Shown here: positions 35,478 through 44,599 of the stretch, piece by piece
Position numbering within the stretch: the first letter of the stretch is position 1
Layout: each line of letters opens with the position of its first letter
Assembly (NCBI GenBank): GCA_028284445.1
Contig: JANQRS010000081.1
Span: 1-64,000, forward strand
Length of the DNA: 64,000 nt
Direction: 5' to 3'
Source of the DNA: Calditrichia bacterium
GTDB taxonomy: Bacteria > Calditrichota > Calditrichia > RBG-13-44-9 > J075
The notes under the pieces: generated by a model
What the model saw: only the letters and a program-made list of their open reading frames with translations
Databases searched by the model: none
What the model was told of the DNA's origin: nothing
Made by a program: the position numbers and the translations under genes

Positions 35478-37676
35478 ATGCAAGCAAAGAATCAAACTTT
35501 TTACAAAAACAGCATTGAACATTTACATGATGAGCTTCTATGGCTCAATCATATCATATTCAATTATGTATCGACAGCCCGTAGCGCCAATGTTATTCAA
35601 AAATTCAATAATTTCTCAGGCTTTTACATTTCAGATGATGAGGTTGACAGCATATTAAACCAGCCTGATTTCTTGGGAAGTGCTAACATTGTCACGCAGG
35701 ACAATGGAATTGCTGTTCCCAATCGTAATCTAATTGAAGGAAAGATAAGTGCTAGCTATGACAACGGTATATATCTTTCGCTAAATGATCTACGGCTTCG
35801 ATTTGGATTGACCTATTTTGAATATGCTGTTTTCATCATATGCCTGGCTCCTCAATTAGATGCTCGATATCAAAAGCTTTATGCGTATTTGCAGAATGAT
35901 CTTAGCAAAAAGGCCCCTGGAATTGACTTGATACTTGACTTTCTTTCCGGGACACCAGAAGAACGACTTCATAATATTAAGTTCTTTCATCCTTCGGCAC
36001 CCCTGCAAAAATTTAATTTGGTTGAAAAAGTAACAATTGGCTATGAAACAGTGAAGGTCTTGGGGTTCTTGAGTGTGCCTCAGCGCTTGACCTTTTTTGT
36101 GCTCGAAAATCAATTTGTTGAACCAAATCTTGAAAAAGTGTTGCGTCTTCATAAACCGCTCTCATTCGACTCTATTGTTGTGTCCGACAACTTGCAAACA
36201 CAGTTAAAAGATTTGATCAAAGAGTTAGTTCCTGCCAATGGTGAAAAGCAATTAGGGACAATGTTTTTTCTTACCGGTCGCGAAGGCAGCGGACGTAAAA
36301 CGATTACAAGGGCAATATGTAGTGAACTGAACGTATTGTGTGGGGTCGTAGACTTGCGTGCGCTAAAGCGTGATCCGGAAAGTTTCCGCGATAGAATTCG
36401 GTTAATCCTGCGCGAGGGAATTCTCCAGCCGTGTATTATTTGTTTCGATAACTTTGAAACTTTGCAACAGACAAACGACTCAGACAAATTCCTCTTGGAT
36501 ATACTGGTTCAGGAACTTCGAGAGTTTGGTTGGATCACTGTTGCATGCAGCCAGAATCCTATGCCGTCCGAGTTGCTGGATGACTTGTCTGTATACCCAA
36601 TTGAATTGCCCTTTCCCAATTACAATCAACAGAAAGAACTATGGTACCTTAATCTCAAACGCGAATTGGGGGATGGTGATTTGCCGGAAATTGCGATGCT
36701 TCCTCAGCGTTTTACTCTGAGCGCCGGACAAATCAAGAGATCTGTCATATTGGCGAACCGGATCGCTCAGATCCGGAGTCCTTTAAAGTATCAGATAACA
36801 AAAGAAGATTTGTTTGCTAGTAGCCGAATCCAATCTCAGCCGCAGTTATCGACAATGGCAAGGAAGGTCAAATCAAATTATCGCTGGAGCAGTTTAGTGC
36901 TGCCGGATGAACAGATGGAACAATTGAAAGAACTGGCCAGTCATTTCAAGAACAAGAATCTTGTCATGGATGATTGGGGTTTCGCCACAAAACTATCACT
37001 TGGGCAAGGTATCAACGCCCTGTTCTCAGGCCCGTCCGGTACCGGCAAAACGATGGCTGCGGAGATAATTGCCGCTCAATTTGGACTGGATTTATACAAG
37101 ATTGATCTATCAGGCGTTGTCAATAAATATATCGGCGAAACAGAGAAGAATCTCAACCGGGTTTTCACAGAGGCCGAACGAAGCAATGCAATCCTGTTCT
37201 TCGACGAAGCCGACGCCTTACTCGGAAAACGATCGGAGGTCAAAGATGCTCATGATCGATACGCCAATGTTGAAGTTGCCTATTTACTGCAAAAGATGGA
37301 AGAATACAACGGAATTACGATCCTGGCGACCAATCTAAGTCAGAATATTGACGAAGCCTTTACGCGACGCATTCGCTTTATAGTGGAATTCCCAATGCCG
37401 TCACTAAAAGATCGACGTCGTATTTGGGACGGGATTTGGCCGGCTAATATCCCGTTGGCCACTGAGTTGGATCTGGATTTTATGGCAACTCAATTTAAGC
37501 TGAGTGGCGGGAATATTCGAAATATTGCCTTGTCTGCTGCATTCTATGCAGCCAATAATGGGCAGATCGTCAAAATGGAACATTTGGTGCGGGCTACAAA
37601 ACGGGAATTCCAAAAAATCGGGCGACCGTGTGGCAAGAGCGAATTTGGCAAGTATTACGGCTTGCTTTTCAATTAG
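35478..37676 (+). CDS. eCIS AAA+ ATPase (Afp15/Pvc15-like), two ATPase modules
   Basis: 732 aa. The first ATPase module (about 240-410) is degenerate: its P-loop GREGSGRKT has an extra residue before Lys, and its Walker B reads CFDNFE. The second (about 495-700) is intact: GPSGTGKT, ILFFDEADALLGKRSE, sensor ILATNLSQNIDEAF with arginines RRIRF. This is the CDC48-like family universally linked to extracellular contractile injection systems, where the Afp/PVC member is needed for particle assembly or stability (family knowledge). The start is uncertain: GGAG lies eleven bases before ATG. It heads the structural genes, in contrast to Afp/PVC, where it is near the end. Confidence 0.92.
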   Translation: MQAKNQTFYKNSIEHLHDELLWLNHIIFNYVSTARSANVIQKFNNFSGFYISDDEVDSILNQPDFLGSANIVTQDNGIAVPNRNLIEGKISASYDNGIYLSLNDLRLRFGLTYFEYAVFIICLAPQLDARYQKLYAYLQNDLSKKAPGIDLILDFLSGTPEERLHNIKFFHPSAPLQKFNLVEKVTIGYETVKVLGFLSVPQRLTFFVLENQFVEPNLEKVLRLHKPLSFDSIVVSDNLQTQLKDLIKELVPANGEKQLGTMFFLTGREGSGRKTITRAICSELNVLCGVVDLRALKRDPESFRDRIRLILREGILQPCIICFDNFETLQQTNDSDKFLLDILVQELREFGWITVACSQNPMPSELLDDLSVYPIELPFPNYNQQKELWYLNLKRELGDGDLPEIAMLPQRFTLSAGQIKRSVILANRIAQIRSPLKYQITKEDLFASSRIQSQPQLSTMARKVKSNYRWSSLVLPDEQMEQLKELASHFKNKNLVMDDWGFATKLSLGQGINALFSGPSGTGKTMAAEIIAAQFGLDLYKIDLSGVVNKYIGETEKNLNRVFTEAERSNAILFFDEADALLGKRSEVKDAHDRYANVEVAYLLQKMEEYNGITILATNLSQNIDEAFTRRIRFIVEFPMPSLKDRRRIWDGIWPANIPLATELDLDFMATQFKLSGGNIRNIALSAAFYAANNGQIVKMEHLVRATKREFQKIGRPCGKSEFGKYYGLLFN

Positions 37677-37708
37677 CGTCAAAATCAATCAATCCTATCA
37701 AAGGTGTC

Positions 37709-38425
37709 ATGGAGAATTCTTTTAACAGCAATTCCGCCCAACTCAAAAAAATGGATCCTGAAGTGCTAAACAAGGATTATGGCTTTTCAATTGATTCGCG
37801 AAAAGAAACTGCCACCGGGTTACGCTACTGTCATAGCAGAATCAATGATAATACCACCAAGACGCTGGAGTCTACTGCATTCCTCTATGCGCTTATCGAG
37901 ATACTATTGGAAAAAGGAATGTTACCTGTCGAGGAGCTCGACTCTCGTAAAAAGAAAATTGCCTCACGTCTGGTTGAAAAGTTTTCGCAAAGTGGGACCG
38001 GGCTGATGTATCAAGATTCTGACCTGGATAAATATGAGTTTGACGAAGAAGCTGAAGTGGATTGCCAAAGCAACCTGGCTGCATGCAAAGCCGTCTGTTG
38101 CAAACTGCCATTTGCACTTTCAGAACAGGACGTTGAGGAAGGCATCGTAAAATGGAATTTTAAACGTCCATACCTCATTGCTCACGATGAGGATGGTTAC
38201 TGTGTGCATCTGGACAGGGAAACTTTTCACTGTACTATTCGCGATAATCGTCCCTTGCCTTGCCGGGGATTTGATTGCAGGTCCAGTGAGCGATGGCCTA
38301 TTTGGGAGAACTATAGCGAAAAGAGAGTCAATGTTCAATTCATTGAAAGAATAAACAACCAGGAAATTGGCCGGATGTTCTTTGAGGTGGCTGATAATGG
38401 ATCGGCAAAGGTAGATAATGAGTAG
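37709..38425 (+). CDS. YkgJ-type cysteine-cluster protein
   Basis: 238 aa. The second half carries a Cys-rich metal-binding pattern: CQSNLAACKAVCC, then GYCVHLDRETFHC, then RPLPCRGFDC. This is the layout of the YkgJ/UPF0153 (zinc- or iron-chelating; also FliB-like) family. Some relatives modify lysines of flagellin, but that role cannot be assumed here. ATG at 37709 is chosen with AAGG just upstream; a longer frame would run into the ATPase gene. It overlaps the next gene by eight bases and so belongs to the eCIS operon. A role in modifying or maturing particle proteins is speculative. Confidence 0.75.
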   Translation: MENSFNSNSAQLKKMDPEVLNKDYGFSIDSRKETATGLRYCHSRINDNTTKTLESTAFLYALIEILLEKGMLPVEELDSRKKKIASRLVEKFSQSGTGLMYQDSDLDKYEFDEEAEVDCQSNLAACKAVCCKLPFALSEQDVEEGIVKWNFKRPYLIAHDEDGYCVHLDRETFHCTIRDNRPLPCRGFDCRSSERWPIWENYSEKRVNVQFIERINNQEIGRMFFEVADNGSAKVDNE

Positions 38426-39008
38426 CTTTACCGTGATTCAAGATGTTGGGTTAACGATGGTCGGCCTCCTCCGCGATAACATGGCTGACGTGTTCACCCC
38501 TGGTACAGATCTCAAAGCTGCAATTGTGCTCGGCTCCCCTGCAGAAGTCAAAACAATTCAAAAGGAACTGCGCCTATTGCTCTTCCTTTATGCTATCCGA
38601 ATCGATGAACATCATCGGAATGAGGAAGTGACTGCATCAGACTTCTTGCACCGCCGCCGTCCCCCGGTAGCCCTGGATTTGCATTATATGCTGACGCCTT
38701 ATCACCCAGAAAGCATTTCCGTTGCGGAAGGAACTCTGCTGGATCATAAAATATTAGGGCGGGCCATGCAAGTTTTTCACGATTACTCGATCCTCAAAGG
38801 ATCTATACTTCGCGGTGATCTTAACGGCAGCACTGATGAATTCTGGCTGGTTCAATCCCAATTGTCTGTGAATGACATGTCAGAAATCTGGTCAACTTTC
38901 TCCGAAACATTCTATCGACTCTCGGCTTTCTATACTGTCTCCCCGGTTCGGATTGATCCGATGCGTGAGCGTGAGGTCGGAAGAGTTGTAGAAGGAACAG
39001 TGGATTAA
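38418..39008 (+). CDS. Pvc16/DUF4255-family cap (tube/sheath terminator) protein
   Basis: 196 aa, matching the DUF4255 pattern: N-terminal FTVIQDVGLTMVGLLRDNM, a middle LRLLLFLYAIRIDEHHRNEE, and the hallmark PPVALDLHYMLTPYHPE followed by LDHKILGRAMQVFHD. Family members (Afp16/Pvc16) cap the end of the contractile tube and set the finished length. The length is usual for the single-domain form. It starts inside the end of the Cys-cluster gene and is followed one base later by the next gene. Confidence 0.9.
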   Translation: MSSFTVIQDVGLTMVGLLRDNMADVFTPGTDLKAAIVLGSPAEVKTIQKELRLLLFLYAIRIDEHHRNEEVTASDFLHRRRPPVALDLHYMLTPYHPESISVAEGTLLDHKILGRAMQVFHDYSILKGSILRGDLNGSTDEFWLVQSQLSVNDMSEIWSTFSETFYRLSAFYTVSPVRIDPMREREVGRVVEGTVD

Positions 39009-39009
39009 T

Positions 39010-39786
39010 ATGAGAGAGATAACCAAACAGCGGTTTTTTCTTGGCCGCAAGCTTTTTAGAGCTTCTTTCACAGTTTTCCCGCAGGATCGATTTAATCCGC
39101 AGAGCCGCTTGCGTGGAAACCTGAAGGTGATTCTGGAGCAAGATCAAAAGCAGGGTATTCCCAATTTAAGCGGCTACTACAATTTTACAGATATGCCGGA
39201 CAGATCCTATACAGTTTGCATCGAAAGCGAGTTTTACCATCGTAAGAAATTTACTGTCCATCTGGATCGCGATAGCTCTCCGCCGCCTTCTAATTCGCCG
39301 CCATGTGCCGGGGTTGTGGACCAAAGTGATAAGGATTTGGAATGCAGGATCTATAAAGGCGTTGTGGTAATTACTGTGCATTTGCAACCGAAACCCAATT
39401 ACCCGTTTCCGTCAGCAACGAGTTTGATTCGTGGAATGGTGTTTGATAAGAACAATAACCCGCTACCAGCGGCAAAGGTTCAGGTCGTTGGCAGCGAATT
39501 GGAAAACCTGACAACTGAAAAAGGAGAATATGTTCTCTTCTTTACCAATTTGAAATACGATCCCGAGAACCCGAAGAACAGCGATATTATCGTTGTTGAC
39601 GATCAAAATGATCCGGATTTTGGGAAGCGTTTTGTGAAGGGCCCGGCCGATAATAGTCCGCCGTTTTCAAGAGCCATCCGGCTCAGGGCGGTAAGCGATA
39701 GTTCACCCTTGGACATCTCGCCGGAAGTCCTCCTTGCTGGACTTGAGGAGGGCACGACAGCATCCAAAGATATTTTCTATAGCTAA
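39010..39786 (+). CDS. Carboxypeptidase-regulatory-domain-like protein linked to the cap gene
   Basis: 258 aa, beta-rich. Residues about 140-215 (SLIRGMVFDKNNNPLPAAKV, LTTEKGEYVLFF) match the carboxypeptidase regulatory-like fold. The N-terminal 100 residues contain a similar strand pattern (YYNFTDMPDRSYTVCIES). In several eCIS loci such a domain is attached to, or sits next to, the Pvc16 protein (family knowledge, not certain for this case). It begins one base after the cap gene. The function is probably structural, perhaps decorating the distal end. Confidence 0.65.
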   Translation: MREITKQRFFLGRKLFRASFTVFPQDRFNPQSRLRGNLKVILEQDQKQGIPNLSGYYNFTDMPDRSYTVCIESEFYHRKKFTVHLDRDSSPPPSNSPPCAGVVDQSDKDLECRIYKGVVVITVHLQPKPNYPFPSATSLIRGMVFDKNNNPLPAAKVQVVGSELENLTTEKGEYVLFFTNLKYDPENPKNSDIIVVDDQNDPDFGKRFVKGPADNSPPFSRAIRLRAVSDSSPLDISPEVLLAGLEEGTTASKDIFYS

Positions 39787-39802
39787 TTGAGGGAGGTACT
39801 GA

Positions 39803-39880
39803 ATGACTAAAAAACTGTCTATCCCTCAGCCAGATATTTGTAGCATGTGGCCATCAATTACTAAAAGGAGGGCATTGTAA
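39803..39880 (+). CDS. 25-aa leader peptide overlapping the sheath start
   Basis: Reads MTKKLSIPQPDICSMWPSIT then KRRAL and stop. GGGAGG (39791-39796) sits six bases before its ATG. Its stop TAA (39878-39880) overlaps the sheath ATG by one base (TAATG), and the sheath ribosome site AGGAGG lies within its final codons. This is the layout of translational coupling: ribosomes finishing the peptide would restart on the sheath gene. It may be a regulatory leader, a tiny particle protein, or a gene remnant. Confidence 0.55.
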   Translation: MTKKLSIPQPDICSMWPSITKRRAL

Positions 39881-41418
39881 TGCCAGAATACTTAGCACCA
39901 GGTGTTTATATCGAAGAATTTGAGAGTGGCGTACGACCAATTGAGGGGGTTGGCACCAGCACTTTAGGCATTTTGGGTAGAACAGAACGTGGACCAGTGG
40001 AACCACGCCTCGTTACTTCTTTTCCACAGTTTCAACGTTTATACGGAAGTTATATGAAGAACTCCCAGACAGCGTACGCAGTTGAGGGATTCTTTAAGAA
40101 TGGCGGGTCGAGGTGCTATGTTGGGCGAATTGCCTCCAAGGAGGATAAGACATCCGAACTGGAATTGCCAAGTCCAGGCAACACCCCGGTTCTGAGAATC
40201 AAAGCAATTGGGCCAGGAGCCTGGGGAGATCGTTTGGCTGTAGCAATTAAGAAAGCCGGATCGATCGAGGTATCATCACCTCCTGTCGAAACTGATCTAT
40301 TCAGAATAGAAATCGGATATTTTAAGACCGGCGATTTGCAGCAAGATCCTACACGAAGTGAAGTGTATGATGATCTGGTCCTATCCAAAGAATCTCCGGA
40401 TAGCATAGAAAAAGCAATAAATGATATATCAGCGTTTGTAAAAGTTGAGGTCCTGGGGAATCCCGGTGATCGACCTGATAACACAAATGGTTGGCTCTCG
40501 TTTGCTGCTTCACCACCTCTAACAGACACCGATCCTGACATATCAGATTATGAAGGTCGGGAGATTGAAGATGGCAAACGTAGCGGTCTGAGAGGTTTCG
40601 AACAAATTGATGAAATTGCCTTAGTATGTGCACCAAACCAGAATCTTGACAAAGATGATAACCTAACTATGGCCAATCAAGTTGCCGACAAACTAATTTC
40701 ACATTGCGAAAAGATGAACACCCGTTTTGCAATCCTGGCCTTTGATGAAAAGTCGGTACCCATCGCAACCCTGAAAAAACGTCCAAGGCCTTCTCAATAT
40801 GCAGCTGTTTATTTCCCTTGGATATATATTCTTGATCCAGTTACTCAGGTTCCGAAATTGATCACTCCAGTAGGACACATCGCCGGCATTTATGCTCGGT
40901 CTGACAACGAGAGAGGGGTTCACAAGGCGCCAGCCAATGAAGTCGTCAAAGGTGCTGCTAAATTGGAGTTCCAACTGGTGAGAGCCGAACAGGCAAGTTT
41001 AAATCCGCGTGGTATCAACGTCATTCGCTCCTTCGAAGGGCGTGGGATCCGTGTATGGGGGGCCCGCACCATGGCCACCAATTCTCTCTGGAAGTATATC
41101 AATGTACGCCGTCTTTTCATTTTTCTGGAACACTCGATTTTTAACGGCACCCAATGGGTGGTATTTGAACCCAACGATGAAAAATTGTGGGCTCGGGTTA
41201 GCGCGACAATTACGGCATTCTTAACAACTGTTTGGCGAAACGGTGCACTAATGGGCAACACCCCGGACCAGGCATTCTACGTTAAAGCGGATCGTAGTAC
41301 AATGTCGCAAGACGACATTCTCAATGGACGTTTAATTGTTGAGATCGGTGTTGCGCCAGTACGGCCGGCAGAATTTGTTATTTTCCGTATTACGCAAATG
41401 ACGGGCGAACCTCAATAA
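39880..41418 (+). CDS. Contractile tail sheath protein (Afp2/Pvc2-like)
   Basis: 512 aa. The opening YLAPGVYIEEFESGVRPIEG and the segments GILGRTERGPVEP and AVEGFFKNGGSRCYVGRI are standard for phage-like sheath proteins. The conserved C-terminal half (GINVIRSFEGRGIRVWGART, NVRRLFIFLEHSI, IGVAPVRPAEFVIFRI) holds the handshake and contraction core. It polymerises around the inner tube and contracts to drive it out. Only one sheath gene is visible, unlike the three of Afp. It has AGGAGG and is probably coupled to the leader peptide. Confidence 0.97.
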   Translation: MPEYLAPGVYIEEFESGVRPIEGVGTSTLGILGRTERGPVEPRLVTSFPQFQRLYGSYMKNSQTAYAVEGFFKNGGSRCYVGRIASKEDKTSELELPSPGNTPVLRIKAIGPGAWGDRLAVAIKKAGSIEVSSPPVETDLFRIEIGYFKTGDLQQDPTRSEVYDDLVLSKESPDSIEKAINDISAFVKVEVLGNPGDRPDNTNGWLSFAASPPLTDTDPDISDYEGREIEDGKRSGLRGFEQIDEIALVCAPNQNLDKDDNLTMANQVADKLISHCEKMNTRFAILAFDEKSVPIATLKKRPRPSQYAAVYFPWIYILDPVTQVPKLITPVGHIAGIYARSDNERGVHKAPANEVVKGAAKLEFQLVRAEQASLNPRGINVIRSFEGRGIRVWGARTMATNSLWKYINVRRLFIFLEHSIFNGTQWVVFEPNDEKLWARVSATITAFLTTVWRNGALMGNTPDQAFYVKADRSTMSQDDILNGRLIVEIGVAPVRPAEFVIFRITQMTGEPQ

Positions 41419-41477
41419 GCTGGTGATTCAAATATCTACAGACAGTATATGAACAGCATAACTGAAAGGATCAAGAA

Positions 41478-41906
41478 ATGCCTATTCCATATCGCAATTT
41501 CAGATACCGCGTTGAGATCGGCGGTATTACCCAGGCCGGTTTTAGTGAGTGTAGCTTTGGTGATGCGACGGTCGAACCGGTTGAATATCGTGAGGGGACC
41601 GATTTACCCACTCCACGTAAATTATCCGGCCAAACCAAGTATGGCAATGTGACGCTCAAGTGGGGTATTACAGATACCATGGAACTATACGATTGGCATC
41701 GGAGAGTGGTAGATACCGGTGCAGCTTCCGAACGGCAAGACATATCTATTGTTCTGATTGACGAGGAGGGCAATGACAAGTCGCGTTGGAATATTGTCAA
41801 AGCCTGGCCGACAAAATATGATCCCACGGATTTCTCCGGTAAGGGCAGCGAAGTGGCAATCGAGTCAATGGAAATCGTACATGAAGGTTTCACACGTGTG
41901 TCTTAA
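41478..41906 (+). CDS. Inner tube protein (gp19-like, Afp1-type)
   Basis: 142 aa. IPYRNFRYRVEIGGITQAGF, a middle VEYREGTDLPTPRKLSG, the strand NVTLKWGI, and the final SMEIVHEGFTRV are typical of T4 gp19-like tube proteins (also Hcp-like fold). It forms hexameric rings stacked inside the sheath. AAAGGA lies before ATG. A second, diverged tube protein is at 44600, as in Afp1/Afp5 pairs where the second forms the tube initiator. Confidence 0.93.
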   Translation: MPIPYRNFRYRVEIGGITQAGFSECSFGDATVEPVEYREGTDLPTPRKLSGQTKYGNVTLKWGITDTMELYDWHRRVVDTGAASERQDISIVLIDEEGNDKSRWNIVKAWPTKYDPTDFSGKGSEVAIESMEIVHEGFTRVS

Positions 41907-41947
41907 CAAATCTGAGAAAAGTATAAACTGATAATTGAGGCAATTCA

Positions 41948-42310
41948 ATGGCTTTACAAACCGAATTTGAATTTACCCTACCTAAGGGTTTTGTGGATGA
42001 TGATGGAAATCTCCATAAGAAAGGGACGATGCGGTTGGCTACTGCGGCTGACGAAATCCTCCCTCAAAAAGACGCCAGGGTCCAGAACAACCCTGCTTAT
42101 TTGGTTGTAATCCTGCTTTCCAGGGTAGTAAGTAAACTGGGCAATCTACCAACGGTAACGCCCCAGACAATCGAAGGATTGTTCTCCGCTGATCTGGCTT
42201 ATTTACAAGAATTCTATACCATAATCAATGAAGTCGATTTAGGGAAGGACAATCATTCCCCTTTATTGGAAACCTCCGGGATGATGGAAACAAATCATCG
42301 GGGGGAGTGA
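41948..42310 (+). CDS. Tail-assembly-chaperone-like protein
   Basis: 120 aa, with an N-terminal strand (FEFTLPKGFVDDDGNLHKKG) and a helical rest (YLVVILLSRVVSKLGNL, LYNI-type YLQEFYTIINE). This fits small phage tail-assembly proteins (TAC/gp41-like) that in phages guide tape measure or tube assembly. Its place after the tube gene and before DUF6760 is the usual one in eCIS loci. Its stop overlaps the next start (GTGA). Confidence 0.7.
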   Translation: MALQTEFEFTLPKGFVDDDGNLHKKGTMRLATAADEILPQKDARVQNNPAYLVVILLSRVVSKLGNLPTVTPQTIEGLFSADLAYLQEFYTIINEVDLGKDNHSPLLETSGMMETNHRGE

Positions 42311-42486
42311 TCAGAAAGTATCCCCTGGATCAAATCTATCGGGAAGTCGCCTTCATTTCCTATTATTTCAATTGGTCCAGGGGAGATATCATGGATATGG
42401 AACATCGGGAACGGCGGCACTGGTGTGAAGAAATCTCCCGTATCAATCAAAAGATTAACGAGGATGCATCAGTTAATGGACCGTAA
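42307..42486 (+). CDS. DUF6760 family small eCIS protein
   Basis: 59 aa starting with GTG and overlapping the preceding gene by four bases, with GGGGGAG just before. The sequence reads YPLDQIYREVAFISYYFNW, then DIMDMEHRERRHWCEEI, the hallmark of DUF6760. In phages and eCIS this family follows the tail-assembly chaperone gene, apparently as its second product. It overlaps the start of the next gene in another frame by about 20 bases. Confidence 0.85.
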   Translation: MIRKYPLDQIYREVAFISYYFNWSRGDIMDMEHRERRHWCEEISRINQKINEDASVNGP

Positions 42487-44581
42487 CTTATTAAATAATA
42501 ATCTTTTACACTGGCGTTTGTCACTGCGAATAGGTTTGAGTCGAATTCCTGTGGATCGCTTTGGACAATGTTGCCCCTCTTATCCGTTACTAAAGGAGAC
42601 TGGCCAGCGAAGTCCTGTTTGGAGCTATCTTATTCTATCCAGTTATGAATCATTTCTTGTCTCATTGTTGGGCAGGCAAGGTAATGCGAAGTATCTGACA
42701 GCTGGAGTACGATTCGAATTCGCAAAGCCGGCTTTCAACATTCAATGGCAATTCTCCGAGAAACAATCTGCCGTAATGTTAAGAATGGTGCCTGTTCCCG
42801 CTGTATCAGACAGAGCTTTGACCGCAAGAAGCCGTGAATCTGCGATACCAAATAGAGGTTTTCATGTTCAGCCGTCTGGCATACAAACGCTATTCATTAC
42901 CAACGAAACGAGCATCTATCTGGTCAAGCGTGCGCTGTTTCAAAACCTGAATCGGCTTGCAACTCTGACAACAAAGCGCGAAGAGTTGAGCCTTGAATTC
43001 ACATCCTCGCTCAATCAATCAGCACTGGTTCTTAACCAAAGCCTGGCTCTCATGTATCAACAAACGATATGGCCAATTCTGACAAACGTACTGACATTAC
43101 CGGAGGCAGGCCAACAGCCCAGCTCTTTCGAATATCGAATTGCAGTGGCTACTTCAAAGAAATATATATTGAGGAAGGGCAATCCTGTTCTCAGGCCTGC
43201 CCGGTTCAATATGACAATTATGCGGTTTGCCTCCGTAAAAGCAGCGGAATTGCGTCCAGGAGGCATTAGCGGAGCCACGGGAGCATCTATTTCAAGCTAT
43301 GCCGGGATTTCGCAGCAGCCAATCAATCTGAGCCTTCATGCAGAAGGCGCTGCTCCAGTGACCCCGAGAGAGCGTCGGAGAATAGCGAATCGGGTCATTG
43401 AAAGATGGGAGAGAATTGCGGAGTTTGTTAGCAGCCGTTTCTCTTCGAGTAAAGTATCAATGCGTTCTATTTTAGAAAGAAATGAGAAACATAGTGATCA
43501 TTTGCAGACTTATTCCGCTGGCTTTGTAAGCAAACAGTATCAGCGCTACGGCATAATATTGATCAATATGAGAAGGATTCATAAAGATCGATATCCACAA
43601 AAGAGCGCCAAACAGTCAAGGTCTAAATTTCCTATTTTTCACAGTCAGAAAGACAACGAAGTCATAACCCAGAAAATGACTGTCATGTCTGATCTGCTCA
43701 AGCCAGTTGCAAGAGGTTTTAGACAGGGTTTACCGGACCGCGCAAATGTAAATGTTTCCGTTCCTGAGTCGAATGTTGATGTTGCTAATCAGTATCTTGC
43801 TCTTACAAAAGTCGTCGAGAGCGATGTCAGAAGCCCGTCAAGACCTAACCATCTAAGAGACACCGCGCCGGAAGACGGCTTCCTGACAAAAACACGGTAT
43901 AATAGTTTTTCATTAATTCGGTTCTCAACACTCCGAATGCTGGATGTCTACTCTACCATGAATAGAAGAGCGCCTCAAATAGCAGGGATTGTGCAGGATG
44001 GAAATGGCAGAAATTATAAAAGTAGAATGATCCCTGGTTCCATGTTTTCGAACGAGCCCGGCAATGTTGCGGGCCATGATTCCCGCCATTTTCAGCTGCG
44101 GCAAGTCTGGCAGCGGAAACCGCAGTCAGGTCCAGTTAACATTCGTAGAGTTATATCCAGGATGCATCGGCACGAAATAGAAATAATGGCGAAAAGTTCT
44201 ACTGTTTGCAATCCTGAGCCGGCGATAATTTGGGCGAATATGTCCGATTCTCTGGCGTTGGGAATTGAGAGTACAGGTATCTTAATCCACAAAGTCGAGA
44301 AGAGGCAATCACAACTTGCTAGGGCGGTGACCGGAACCGCCGTCAATTATGAGGATACAATTTCGCCCGCTGCCGGCGTTGCGGTCGAACCACAATTCAC
44401 TAATGAATTTTCGCATCAAAATAATCCCGTGAGATTCATGCCACCTGCAGGAATCGCCTCTTTGCCGGAGTCTACTCGGCCTTTGATGCGCAGAGATATG
44501 GCTGAGGTGGCTGAAGAGGTTTACACACTAATCGAAAAAAAGCTGCGTCTCGAAGGAGAGAGCAGAGGAATGTTCTTCTAA
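42464..44581 (+). CDS. Unrecognised 705-aa basic eCIS protein; candidate tape measure
   Basis: About 705 aa (frame can start at 42464 or 42476; a GTG at 42425 would overlap DUF6760 more). It is rich in Arg, Ser, Asn and Gln, and not clearly helical or membrane-like. Conserved-looking blocks include LRIGLSRIPVDRFG, TPRERRRIANRVIERWERI, and a charged C-terminal helix AEEVYTLIEKKLRLEGESRG. The length and place (after the chaperone/DUF6760 pair and before tube initiator and LysM) match the tape measure slot in phage order, but its composition is not that of a standard tape measure. Alternatives are a cargo or core-binding protein. Confidence 0.5.
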   Translation: MHQLMDRNLLNNNLLHWRLSLRIGLSRIPVDRFGQCCPSYPLLKETGQRSPVWSYLILSSYESFLVSLLGRQGNAKYLTAGVRFEFAKPAFNIQWQFSEKQSAVMLRMVPVPAVSDRALTARSRESAIPNRGFHVQPSGIQTLFITNETSIYLVKRALFQNLNRLATLTTKREELSLEFTSSLNQSALVLNQSLALMYQQTIWPILTNVLTLPEAGQQPSSFEYRIAVATSKKYILRKGNPVLRPARFNMTIMRFASVKAAELRPGGISGATGASISSYAGISQQPINLSLHAEGAAPVTPRERRRIANRVIERWERIAEFVSSRFSSSKVSMRSILERNEKHSDHLQTYSAGFVSKQYQRYGIILINMRRIHKDRYPQKSAKQSRSKFPIFHSQKDNEVITQKMTVMSDLLKPVARGFRQGLPDRANVNVSVPESNVDVANQYLALTKVVESDVRSPSRPNHLRDTAPEDGFLTKTRYNSFSLIRFSTLRMLDVYSTMNRRAPQIAGIVQDGNGRNYKSRMIPGSMFSNEPGNVAGHDSRHFQLRQVWQRKPQSGPVNIRRVISRMHRHEIEIMAKSSTVCNPEPAIIWANMSDSLALGIESTGILIHKVEKRQSQLARAVTGTAVNYEDTISPAAGVAVEPQFTNEFSHQNNPVRFMPPAGIASLPESTRPLMRRDMAEVAEEVYTLIEKKLRLEGESRGMFF

Positions 44582-44599
44582 GGTTAATATGGTGGCGCT

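Noticed and set aside
35392-35658. 88-codon frame overlapping the AAA+ gene start
   Set aside because: It overlaps the ATPase N-terminus in another frame; the ATPase frame is the one with family features.
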